From: Parapedobacter sp. SGR-10
GTDB lineage: Bacteria; Bacteroidota; Bacteroidia; Sphingobacteriales; Sphingobacteriaceae
Length of the DNA stretch: 64,000 nt
Direction of reading: 5' to 3'
Assembly: GCF_011030405.1 (NCBI RefSeq)
Contig: NZ_JAAJTJ010000001.1
Span: 248,001-312,000 of the forward strand
Shown here piece after piece: positions 47,042 to 55,364 of this stretch. Each line of letters begins with the position of its first letter. The stretch's first letter is position 1. The position numbers and the translations under genes were made by a program. A model generated the notes under the pieces. That model did no database searches, was not told where the DNA came from, and saw nothing but the letters and a program-made list of their open reading frames with translations.

Positions 47042-48184
47042 ATGAAAAAATTCACATTAGCCCTCTGTTGGATCACCGTTGTATTCGGGGCATCGTTATT
47101 GATAAACTGTAAAGACGAAAACGTCGAACCTACATCGATCCGTGTACAAAGTGTAAAGATAGCCGAATCACTGAAACAAGGAATAACCGTACAGGCCGGA
47201 AGCGACGCGATAAATATCGCGGACAAAGTCACTATCCTACCTGAAAATGCTGCAAACAAAAGGATGATATTTTCGTCAAGCAACAAAAAAATAGCCACAG
47301 TAGACGAAGAAGGTCTAGTGACTGCACATGATGCAGGCACAGCCATTATAACAGTGATCGTCGATGGACAAACAGATCAGTTCACGCTGACGGTAGACCC
47401 CAAACCTCCTGTCCTTACCAACGAGATCGCTATCAGCGATCCGGACGTGGAGCTGCAGGAAGGAGCTACCGTGGATATTGCCGTTCGGATAACGGTCCTA
47501 CCGGCAGACGCTGCCAACAAGACTGTCTCGTTCAGTTCCGCTGACCCCAATGTCGCGACCGTAAACCAAAGCGGTACGATAACGGCCGTCAGCCAGGGAA
47601 CGACAACGATCAGCATCACCTCCGTACAGGTACCCGAGGTGACTGCCACGATCAACGTGACCGTAACGGAAGCCGATCATATAGGAGACTACGACCGTAC
47701 CGGATGGACCGTATCAGCTTCGCAAAATCCGCTCCCTAGTATTTCAGAAGGCAATCAACTTGAACATGCTATAGACGGGAATGAGAATAGTCGTCTGGCT
47801 TTAGTAAGACCAAGCAAATCCAGTTTCGGTGTTAGCGTTCCATCCAAGGAGAATGGAGGTTTTATCTCCTTCACGATAGATATGCAAAAACCGCGAAAAG
47901 TCAACTATTTCAGGATCAGACATGTGCCCGGTCTCACTCAACTCCGTTATTACATAATCGAAACCCTGTCAGGAAGCAATGATGGTGAAAACTGGACTAC
48001 CATAGCTTCAGACATTGAAGTGACCGATGCACCGAACGAGTCAGTTGTCGAGTCTCCGAATATTGTGTTTCCATCTTCCAATTACAGGTATATCCGGTTC
48101 TGGTGCCAGAAAGACGAGTGCTGGAAATCCATGAGCCAAGGGGCTACGGCACAGCTTACGGAGATTTACCTGGGCAATCAATAG
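47042..48184 (+). CDS. Surface lipoprotein with two Big_2 domains and a discoidin-like domain
   Basis: A 380-aa lipoprotein (GASLLINCKDE). Two bacterial Ig-like (Big_2) repeats occupy ~residues 35-120 (SNKKIATVDEEGLVTAHDAG) and 125-215 (ADPNVATVNQSGTITAVSQG). The C-terminal ~150 residues are a discoidin/F5-8C-like beta-sandwich (EHAIDGNENSRLALV, FTIDMQKPRKVNYFRIRH, YRYIRFWCQKDE). Such modular lipoproteins display glycan-binding domains at the cell surface. It lies between GH105 copies 2 and 3; no catalytic residues are visible. Confidence 0.8.
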   Translation: MKKFTLALCWITVVFGASLLINCKDENVEPTSIRVQSVKIAESLKQGITVQAGSDAINIADKVTILPENAANKRMIFSSSNKKIATVDEEGLVTAHDAGTAIITVIVDGQTDQFTLTVDPKPPVLTNEIAISDPDVELQEGATVDIAVRITVLPADAANKTVSFSSADPNVATVNQSGTITAVSQGTTTISITSVQVPEVTATINVTVTEADHIGDYDRTGWTVSASQNPLPSISEGNQLEHAIDGNENSRLALVRPSKSSFGVSVPSKENGGFISFTIDMQKPRKVNYFRIRHVPGLTQLRYYIIETLSGSNDGENWTTIASDIEVTDAPNESVVESPNIVFPSSNYRYIRFWCQKDECWKSMSQGATAQLTEIYLGNQ

Positions 48185-48232
48185 GCATACGTAAACAATA
48201 GCAAGCGAAACATCAAATAAAAACTCAATATA

Positions 48233-49339
48233 ATGTCAAAAAGAGCAATCCTATTCGTATTAGCGCTAAGCTGTTTTCAGCTTAGCGTTGCACAGAAAAA
48301 CCTATTAACGGACTTCCCTAAAGGTAAAACACCAGAAGAGATAGGCAGGCTTATCGCCTACCGCTTCGTGTATATGAACAATGCACTGCACGCCGGAAAA
48401 TGGATCGGCTATCCCCAAACATTTTATTGGAAAAGCGGGCTTAATTTTGCGGAGTTGACCAAGGACGAGTTGCTTGCCGGATACCTAAAAAACCGTTTCG
48501 AACTGCTGTTCAACAAAGACAAGGCACTGTTGCCGATTCAGAATCATGTCGACCTGAATATGTTCGGCAGCCTCCCGCTTACACTCTACCGGATGACAGC
48601 TGACAAACGTTATTTCGAGCTGGGACTCCCCTACGCAGATACCCAATGGCAAGTTCCGGCAGATGCCAAGGCGGAGGAGAAAGTTTGGGCAGACAAGGGC
48701 TTTTCATGGCAGACACGTCTCTGGATAGACGACATGTACATGATCACGATCGTACAGAGCGAAGCGTACAAAGTGACAGGTGACCGCAGATACATCGACC
48801 GCGCGGCAAAAGAGATGGTGCTTTATTTGGACGAGCTGCAACGTCCGAACGGTCTTTTCTACCATGCGCCGGACGTACCTTTCTATTGGGGACGCGGCAA
48901 TGGCTGGATGGCTGCGGGCGTGACCGAACTGCTCCGCTATCTACCAAAAGACAGCCCCTATCACCCACGTATCCTAGAAGGGTACCGCAAGATGATGGCA
49001 AGCCTGAAGCAATACCAACAACCAAATGGTATGTGGAACCAATTGATCGACGAAACTGATTGTTGGGCCGAGACATCGGGTTCCGCTATGTTTGCATACG
49101 CGTTTATCACCGGCGTCAAACAAGGATGGTTGAATGCAAATGAATATGCACCGGCTGCCCGCAAGGCTTGGTTGGCATTAGTAGATTATGTGGATGAAAA
49201 AGGGGGCGTATCAGAAGTCTGTATAGGTACGAACAAAAAGAACGACAAACAGTACTACTATGACCGTCCGCGCAGGAAAGGTGATTTTCATGGACAGTTC
49301 CCTTACCTGTGGTGCGTCAACGCTTTACTGGAAAAATAA
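48233..49339 (+). CDS. GH105 unsaturated uronyl hydrolase, copy 3
   Basis: This 368-aa protein has a signal peptide (AILFVLALSCFQLSVAQ). It is the same length as copy 1 and aligns along its whole length, with FSWQTRLWIDDMYMITI, GLFYHAPDVPFYWGRGNGWM, SEVCIGTNKKNDKQYYYDRP and DFHGQFPYLWCVNAL. It should remove unsaturated uronic acids, perhaps with a different neighbouring sugar or sulfation pattern. It is the last gene of the PUL1 operon, 48 bp after the Big_2/discoidin gene and before the strong terminator. Confidence 0.93.
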   Translation: MSKRAILFVLALSCFQLSVAQKNLLTDFPKGKTPEEIGRLIAYRFVYMNNALHAGKWIGYPQTFYWKSGLNFAELTKDELLAGYLKNRFELLFNKDKALLPIQNHVDLNMFGSLPLTLYRMTADKRYFELGLPYADTQWQVPADAKAEEKVWADKGFSWQTRLWIDDMYMITIVQSEAYKVTGDRRYIDRAAKEMVLYLDELQRPNGLFYHAPDVPFYWGRGNGWMAAGVTELLRYLPKDSPYHPRILEGYRKMMASLKQYQQPNGMWNQLIDETDCWAETSGSAMFAYAFITGVKQGWLNANEYAPAARKAWLALVDYVDEKGGVSEVCIGTNKKNDKQYYYDRPRRKGDFHGQFPYLWCVNALLEK

Positions 49340-49367
49340 GGAGGGTCTTTTCCAACCCTTCGTAAAA

Positions 49368-49405
49368 CAAAACAGCATACAGCTATAAAGCTGTATGCTG
49401 TTTTG
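49368..49405. terminator. Shared bidirectional terminator between PUL1 and PUL2
   Basis: The arms are a perfect 17-bp stem (49368-49384 and 49389-49405) with a four-base loop; the outer bases are CAAAACAGC and GCTGTTTTG, so T-rich tails exist on both strands. It lies 28 bp after the last PUL1 gene and 40 bp before the last PUL2 stop on the opposite strand. Confidence 0.85.
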
Positions 49406-49445
49406 TTAGTTTAAATATGCTTACAGAGGAAACGCTAAATACCGA

Positions 49446-50426
49446 TTACCTCACCACTACAGGACGAATAACATCGCCGACAATGCGAATAACTCCGTCC
49501 GCTGAAAGCTCCATGTCATTTATATAAGACGTGCGTGGCCCTACACTATTCTCACTTGCATGCGCATGGTAAATGTACTTGAAGCCACCGTCAGCTGTGA
49601 CAAAAGGTGCGCCATGCCCTGTACCCAGCATTCCGAAAGCTGCAGGCATATCCCTGTGTAAAATGGGATTACCTTCGTACTTCTTCCAAGGCCCTTTGGG
49701 TGATGTGGCTGTTGCATACCCAACGGCGTAATCTTTACTTTCGAAATGGTTGGCAGAATATATCAGATAGTACATATCCCCACGCTTCAGCACAGATGGC
49801 CCTTCCACAACCGTTCCTTGCTTTCTTTCCCACCTGTCTTGGGCACGGATACATTCCGTTAAAGTCTCTAGTTTGATATCAGTTAGGTCCTCACCCATCT
49901 CTGCCACCCAGATCACATTACCACCTGTGAAACGTACAAAGTAAAGGTACGGAGTACCATCCTCAGCAATAAAGAGATTGGTATCAATAGCTTTTTCACT
50001 GACAATAGGTTTTTTCTCCTGCTGCACAAAAGGCCCTTCCGGTCGGTTCGATGAGGCTACACAAATATGCTCATCCACGGAATAGAACATGTAAAACCTA
50101 TTTTTTGACTCCACATAATACACTTCTGGAGCCCAAAACCACCGGTCGCCCCAAGAATCGGATGGAGATAAAGCCAACTTCTCTCCACGTTTCCAATGTT
50201 TTAAATCCTTTGATATATAAACTTCAAACCCACTGACTCTGGTTCCATAGGCATAATATAAACCATCGTGATATAATACATAGGGATCCGCTATCGGTAG
50301 TCTATCTTCTATGATCTCGACTACCGACGACGTCTCCTCTTTTTGTTCGGGAAGCATCTTCGAATTACTACTATTTTGGCAGGACCAAAACAATGCAACC
50401 GCTAAAACAAAACATTTACTAAGCAT
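49446..50426 (-). CDS. GH43 lipoprotein, type A (PUL2)
   Basis: A 326-aa lipoprotein (AVALFWSCQNSS, Cys16). GH43 marks: Asp47 in PIADPYVLYHD, AIDTNLFIAEDG and VEGPSVLKRG, with the acid Glu in VVEGPS. It shares RWFWAPEVYY and YAVGYATATSPKGPW with the type A protein at 33829, so the two are paralogues. It is the last gene of PUL2, 29 bp after the type B GH43. Arabinosidase or xylosidase activity is likely; linkage unknown. Confidence 0.9.
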   Translation of the reverse strand: MLSKCFVLAVALFWSCQNSSNSKMLPEQKEETSSVVEIIEDRLPIADPYVLYHDGLYYAYGTRVSGFEVYISKDLKHWKRGEKLALSPSDSWGDRWFWAPEVYYVESKNRFYMFYSVDEHICVASSNRPEGPFVQQEKKPIVSEKAIDTNLFIAEDGTPYLYFVRFTGGNVIWVAEMGEDLTDIKLETLTECIRAQDRWERKQGTVVEGPSVLKRGDMYYLIYSANHFESKDYAVGYATATSPKGPWKKYEGNPILHRDMPAAFGMLGTGHGAPFVTADGGFKYIYHAHASENSVGPRTSYINDMELSADGVIRIVGDVIRPVVVR

Positions 50427-50455
50427 GAAACTAGGTTTATTTATACATTATGTTT

Positions 50456-52108
50456 TTAAAACACTGGCATTTCTGTCAAAATTGCAGAAGGTGTTCCATT
50501 ATCCACCTTAGGCCAACCGTCACTATCCCAATTTACTTTACCCAGCATCAAATTACGTGAGCCCACGGTATTGTTTACATTCTCATAGGCATGATATAAC
50601 ATCCAATCTACACCATTCTTATCAGTTATAATACGTGCATTATGTCCCGGGCCCACAAAGGTCTCGTTTCCTTGCAGTACTATAGGATTGTAAGTCGGTA
50701 TACTGTTATACCGCACATTGAAATCTTTCATATCTACACCGTCACGATTAACATAGGGCCCTGCCAGATTTGTAGATCGCCCCACCACGACTCTATAGGT
50801 ACTGTTAAGCGCATCACAGCATGTCCCTGCTGAAGCGAACAGGTAGTAGTAATTGCCCCGTTTGTGTACATACGCTCCTTCAAAAGAATCGCCCGCCACT
50901 TTGGTTTTCGCGTTCATATCCTTGATCTGCATACCGTCGGCCGTCAGCTCGGTCATGTACATACCGAAGAAGCTGCCCCAAAACAGATATCGTTTGCCGT
51001 TCTCCTCATAAAAGCAGGGGTCGATAGAGTTGTGCACCCCGATTTCGGAACTTACAAACAGTTTTCCGTTCGTATTGCCTGCCGGAGGTACAAAAGGTCC
51101 CTGGGGCTTGTTCGAAACCGCCACACCGATACCACAGGTCGCTCCGCCGCCCCAGGCCGACAAGGAGTAATACATCACATACCTACCGTCAAAGTGGTTG
51201 ATATCCGGTGCCCACATACCTACGTCATTCTGGTTCGCATCAGCAGTAAAGACAGGTCTGGTCGTAAATACCTCGCTCGGCGGGCCGATACTTCTCCAGT
51301 TGATCAGATCAGATGACCTGTACCCTCTCACGCGACCCGATGTCACATAGGTGTAAAATTCATTACCAACATGGATTACCGTAGGATCCGCATAACTTCC
51401 GGCCATAACGGGATTTTTGATGGCTACGAAATCTCCTTGTTCAAGACGTACGGTATATGTCCTTGATGAACCGTCCTCGCCTTCGACGGTATATACAACG
51501 GGGTTGGAAAAATCCTGCCGCTGTACACCGCTCACCTGCCTCACGCCGTTGACCTTGACAGCAGACTGGGTCTCGGACAACGTGAATACAGGCTGCAAAT
51601 CCGTAATATTGACATTCTTGGGAATGGCGATCGTATTGTAGATCTCGCCCGTTGCCTCGTCTATGGTCAGGCCAAACTGTTCCATAATAGGATCTGAAAA
51701 ACCAAAAGAGCGGAACGTATTCGCCATACCTTCTTTTGTAATCCGGATGACGTACGAACGTACTTTCGAGCCGCCCACGTATAGGTCACAGATCAGATCA
51801 TCAGTCAGATTGATCTGCCCTTTGCCGCTTTGCAGCTGCACATCGTTGATCTTGACCACGGCATCTGCACGATTGAGCTTAAACTGTGGCACCAGGCTGG
51901 CTAGATTGACATAGGTCGGGAATGTTTCCCGGTTGCTGACCGTGCTTTTCCTCGTATTGACGCTCAGATCGTGATTCGTTCCATTCTGATCCACGACAGA
52001 GAAGCTGGTCAGCTCTGCCGGCGCATCACTCAGCACTTTATCTTTACAAGCCCCCGTAGCGAAAGCCATCATCAGTAAAGCAAGAATATGGGTTAATAGT
52101 TTGTTCAT
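50456..52108 (-). CDS. GH43 lipoprotein, type B, with N-terminal DUF5018-like repeats (PUL2)
   Basis: A 550-aa lipoprotein (MAFATGAC lipobox). Two ~80-residue beta domains come first: SFSVVDQNGTNHDLSV and FTLSETQSAVKVNG units, a DUF5018-like, surface-adhesion pattern. A GH43 propeller from about residue 230 follows (GSYADPTVIHVG, NSIDPCFYEENGK, GDSFEGAYVHKR, GTCCDALNSTYR). The CC...STY word is shared with the type B protein at 34954, which lacks the N-terminal part. It is 120 bp after the DUF1735 gene and 29 bp before the type A GH43. Confidence 0.86.
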   Translation of the reverse strand: MNKLLTHILALLMMAFATGACKDKVLSDAPAELTSFSVVDQNGTNHDLSVNTRKSTVSNRETFPTYVNLASLVPQFKLNRADAVVKINDVQLQSGKGQINLTDDLICDLYVGGSKVRSYVIRITKEGMANTFRSFGFSDPIMEQFGLTIDEATGEIYNTIAIPKNVNITDLQPVFTLSETQSAVKVNGVRQVSGVQRQDFSNPVVYTVEGEDGSSRTYTVRLEQGDFVAIKNPVMAGSYADPTVIHVGNEFYTYVTSGRVRGYRSSDLINWRSIGPPSEVFTTRPVFTADANQNDVGMWAPDINHFDGRYVMYYSLSAWGGGATCGIGVAVSNKPQGPFVPPAGNTNGKLFVSSEIGVHNSIDPCFYEENGKRYLFWGSFFGMYMTELTADGMQIKDMNAKTKVAGDSFEGAYVHKRGNYYYLFASAGTCCDALNSTYRVVVGRSTNLAGPYVNRDGVDMKDFNVRYNSIPTYNPIVLQGNETFVGPGHNARIITDKNGVDWMLYHAYENVNNTVGSRNLMLGKVNWDSDGWPKVDNGTPSAILTEMPVF

Positions 52109-52228
52109 GTTTGTATACTTTATAGTTGTGAGAGTGACGGCTGCTACATTGCTGATAGCACTATGAAAGTAAACTGTGTGTCATCACTTCCATAATCCGT
52201 AACTTCCGTCACGCTTTCGTTTTTGATT

Positions 52229-53239
52229 TTACCACTGTATCTGCTGGTCCTCGTCCGGGATCAACGTATTCAGATCGCGCTGCATGGACAACATGCCCCT
52301 GGTCTCGTACTTCAGCCGCAGACCCGGCACAGACGTATAATCCTCAAACTTGTAACCCAGCGAAAGCGTAATGTATATCCGCTTCAGATAAGGCTTGGTA
52401 ATATCTGAATAATCTTCTTCCATGGTGTAATAAGGCTGTTCTGAACTGGCCTCAAACTTATTATTGTCCGCATTATCGCTCCATATTTCCAGTTTTTTCT
52501 TTTGACTGTCGATAGCCTCATCGGTAAACCTGACGAATACCTTATAGTTTTTACGATCCGGATAGTCCACATTCCGTGTCCCGGCATAGAAAAAGACTGT
52601 CTCATCGTCTACGACATATGCGCGGTGTGTCTCCACATTGAGTGCCGTACCCTCCGTATTGCCCTCCAGAATAATCTCAAACAGTGCACCATCATACCCC
52701 CCGGAGTAGTCATTGAACGGTGCGATGCGCAACATGGCCCTGCGGTAGTGCTTATGTGGATTGACCCGGTAATTGCCCGATGGATTATCCAATATCTGCA
52801 AAGGGAGTACCCATTTGTCCGACTCGTCGATATCTGCCAACGAAAATTCAATGGGAATATTTACCTGACTCTGTCCTGCAGGAATAGTAACCGTCTCCGG
52901 TATCGAGTAGTATTTGCTTTCCAGAACTTTATAATAAAGTTCCTGCTCTTCGCCAAACTGCTCCCGGTTCAGTATGTAGAGTGTATCCAGATCCAATCCG
53001 ACGCGTACGGTACGGTCTTCGGTATTGGGCGTCGATCCGCTGATCAGCACAGGAAGGTTGAATGTCACCTTCCCGTCCGGTTTGTAGCGGACGTATGTCC
53101 AGCTGACTCCCTCCGTATTGGGCGGAGCCTTGAAAGATACCAGTTGCTCATATTGCTCATCCTCCCATTCGTTGTTGCAGGACGACAGGCCAAAAATGCC
53201 GATCGTCATTGCTAAAAACAGTATATATGTATATTTCAT
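52229..53239 (-). CDS. DUF1735-type surface glycan-binding lipoprotein (PUL2)
   Basis: A 336-aa lipoprotein (IFGLSSCNNEWEDEQYEQLV). The N-terminal half (VTFNLPVLISGSTPN, ITIPAGQSQVNIPIEFSL-like TVTIPAGQSQVNIP, LPLQILDNPSGNYRVNP) fits DUF1735/BT_3987-like domains, and the C-terminal half (GALFEIILEGNTEG, YTMEEDYSDITKPYLKRIYITLSLGYKFED) fits the partner DUF4361/DUF4973. These are accessory glycan binders placed directly after SusD. It is 21 bp after susD. No catalytic motif. Confidence 0.8.
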   Translation of the reverse strand: MKYTYILFLAMTIGIFGLSSCNNEWEDEQYEQLVSFKAPPNTEGVSWTYVRYKPDGKVTFNLPVLISGSTPNTEDRTVRVGLDLDTLYILNREQFGEEQELYYKVLESKYYSIPETVTIPAGQSQVNIPIEFSLADIDESDKWVLPLQILDNPSGNYRVNPHKHYRRAMLRIAPFNDYSGGYDGALFEIILEGNTEGTALNVETHRAYVVDDETVFFYAGTRNVDYPDRKNYKVFVRFTDEAIDSQKKKLEIWSDNADNNKFEASSEQPYYTMEEDYSDITKPYLKRIYITLSLGYKFEDYTSVPGLRLKYETRGMLSMQRDLNTLIPDEDQQIQW

Positions 53240-53260
53240 GATTTTTGAACTTAAAGTTTA

Positions 53261-55351
53261 TTATTCGGGCATTGTCCATCCCGGGTTTTGTGTCAGTGCT
53301 TTATTGCTCCGCAGCTCGTCCCAATGGATCGGCCAAAACCATCTCTTCAGCGAGAAAACGGTCGGTAGGGATGGTACCACCACCGGTGTATGGAAATAAT
53401 CCGGTTTATCCGAGGTCAGCAGCACGTTGCATCCGTATATCGGGGCCGCTTCTTCGTTGGGAGCATCTGTCCAGCGGCGCAGGTCGTAATGGCGGTGTCC
53501 TTCGGCAAAGAGCTCGATCTGGCGCTCACGTTTCAGACTGTTACGAAATTTATCCGGACTGCCATATACCTCCTGCGTATAGTCCGGCAGGCCTGCACGG
53601 ATGCGGATCGGCTGTATCCCCTGCTTCATTTCGGATATGTCCCGCATAACCGTATGCGTCTTGCTACCGTCATACGAAGGGATACTGTGGCTACCGCTCA
53701 GCTCATTCAATGCCTCGGCATAGATCAGCAGCACCTCGGCGTACCGGATAGCCGGGTCTACCTTGGGCTCTATATTCGTCAGGTCGTAGCCGGTATTGGT
53801 AGATATCGTACGCGTATCGTTGGGATGTACGTACTTCTTGATACCGATCCCGGTACGTAGCCAATATGTCGTCCCTGTCCGGTACCCATTGACGTTATCA
53901 AAATAATAGAATACCTGTTTATTTTTGTTGGCGACATCTTCGGGCAGGGTACCATTGTCCAGGTGCCATACAGATCCATTATAGGCTACCGAAGCATAAA
54001 AACGGGGCTCACGGCGCACATATTGCTTGTGTACGCTTTCCCCTTTATATCCCAACTCGGGATAATCGCTTTCTTCATCTGCTGCTACCACACCGGACGG
54101 ACGTGGTAAGGTATTGTAGCGTCCGGCATAGCCCGGCTGGCTTTGGTACATGCTGTTCATACCGGGTACATCACTCCCATCGTTCATATAATAGGCATCC
54201 ACCTGTTTTTGGGTCATCCCATGCGAGTTGTACCCTCGTGCCTCTGACCGGGGCAACTGATGCAGTACCATGACACGGATATTTTCATCTCCTTGGTTTT
54301 GGCCACGGGTAAAGATCAGCTCCGGATTCTGAAAGGCCGGTACATCCCCGTTGAACAGTGCCCGGTAAGACTCATAAGGATCAATATCCCGCCAACCTAA
54401 CGGCCAGTTGCTGCTGGAAAATTCCGCATTGTACGGCGGGGTCACTGTGGCTGGATACCCCGGACTGGCGGCGGTCTCCCTGCGATACGCTACATATAGC
54501 TGATAGCGTCCCAAGTCGATCACGTCCTTGGCCGCTGCCGCCGCTTTGGCCCACTTGGCTTCGTCATACGTATCCGACAGAAGACGCCTTCCTTTGTTAT
54601 CGACAAGCGCTGCGGCGACATCCGCAGGTGCTTTGCCATTGAACAACGGGCTGGCTGCAAACAGCAGTACCCTGGCACGGAGGCCCAGTGCTGCACCACG
54701 GGTAGGACGGGCCAGATGCGAATTGCCCCGGAATGACGGGAGCGCCTGTGCTGCATCGGCCAGCTCCGCGGCCAGGTAATCCGTGCACTCGTCGTAGCTG
54801 TTGCGCGGCAGTGCCAGATCATCATAACTCTGTGTATAGTCCAGACCTTCGTCCGGCAGGATAGGCACCGGACCGAAGTTGCGCATCAGCACCCAATAAA
54901 AATAAGCTCGCAAAAACCTGGCCTGCGCCTTCATATCCTCTTTTTCATAATCCGAAATCTCTTCATTCATGTAGATATTGTTCAGAAAGATGGAGGCCTG
55001 TCTTATACCTTCGTACGCGGTCTTCCATATACCTAAGCTTTCACCGCTCAGGCCGCTTTCCGTATATTGCCCTCTTTTCCAACGGGCATATTCCTCGTTC
55101 TCATCGCCATAGTACATATCGTCGGCAAAGTTGAACATGACAGACTTCTTGCTACTGACATCCTGCATCGCATTGGTGCCCAGATAATAGTAGGCACGTG
55201 CCAGCCAGCGCTCGGTATAGTCCCTGCTGGTGAATACATTTTCGAGTGTCATCTGTTCGTCGAACAGGTAATCCGAGTCCAGGTATTTTTTGCATCCGCC
55301 GATGACCGTCATCAATCCGATCGCGGACAAGATTATAGCTATTCTTTTCAT
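53261..55351 (-). CDS. SusD/RagB-type surface glycan-binding lipoprotein (PUL2)
   Basis: This 696-aa lipoprotein (MTVIGGCKKYLDSDYLFDEQMT) shows SusD features: ARAYYYLGTN, KAQARFLRAYFYWVLMRNFGPVPI, RYAEVLLIYAEALNEL, RERQIELFAEGHRHYDLRRWTDAPN. It binds glycan above the SusC barrel. It follows susC by 13 bp and precedes the DUF1735 gene by 21 bp. It is larger than typical SusD (~530-600 aa) and not close to the PUL1 SusD, so the two loci probably take different oligosaccharides. Confidence 0.95.
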   Translation of the reverse strand: MKRIAIILSAIGLMTVIGGCKKYLDSDYLFDEQMTLENVFTSRDYTERWLARAYYYLGTNAMQDVSSKKSVMFNFADDMYYGDENEEYARWKRGQYTESGLSGESLGIWKTAYEGIRQASIFLNNIYMNEEISDYEKEDMKAQARFLRAYFYWVLMRNFGPVPILPDEGLDYTQSYDDLALPRNSYDECTDYLAAELADAAQALPSFRGNSHLARPTRGAALGLRARVLLFAASPLFNGKAPADVAAALVDNKGRRLLSDTYDEAKWAKAAAAAKDVIDLGRYQLYVAYRRETAASPGYPATVTPPYNAEFSSSNWPLGWRDIDPYESYRALFNGDVPAFQNPELIFTRGQNQGDENIRVMVLHQLPRSEARGYNSHGMTQKQVDAYYMNDGSDVPGMNSMYQSQPGYAGRYNTLPRPSGVVAADEESDYPELGYKGESVHKQYVRREPRFYASVAYNGSVWHLDNGTLPEDVANKNKQVFYYFDNVNGYRTGTTYWLRTGIGIKKYVHPNDTRTISTNTGYDLTNIEPKVDPAIRYAEVLLIYAEALNELSGSHSIPSYDGSKTHTVMRDISEMKQGIQPIRIRAGLPDYTQEVYGSPDKFRNSLKRERQIELFAEGHRHYDLRRWTDAPNEEAAPIYGCNVLLTSDKPDYFHTPVVVPSLPTVFSLKRWFWPIHWDELRSNKALTQNPGWTMPE

Positions 55352-55364
55352 ATTTCGTAATTCC

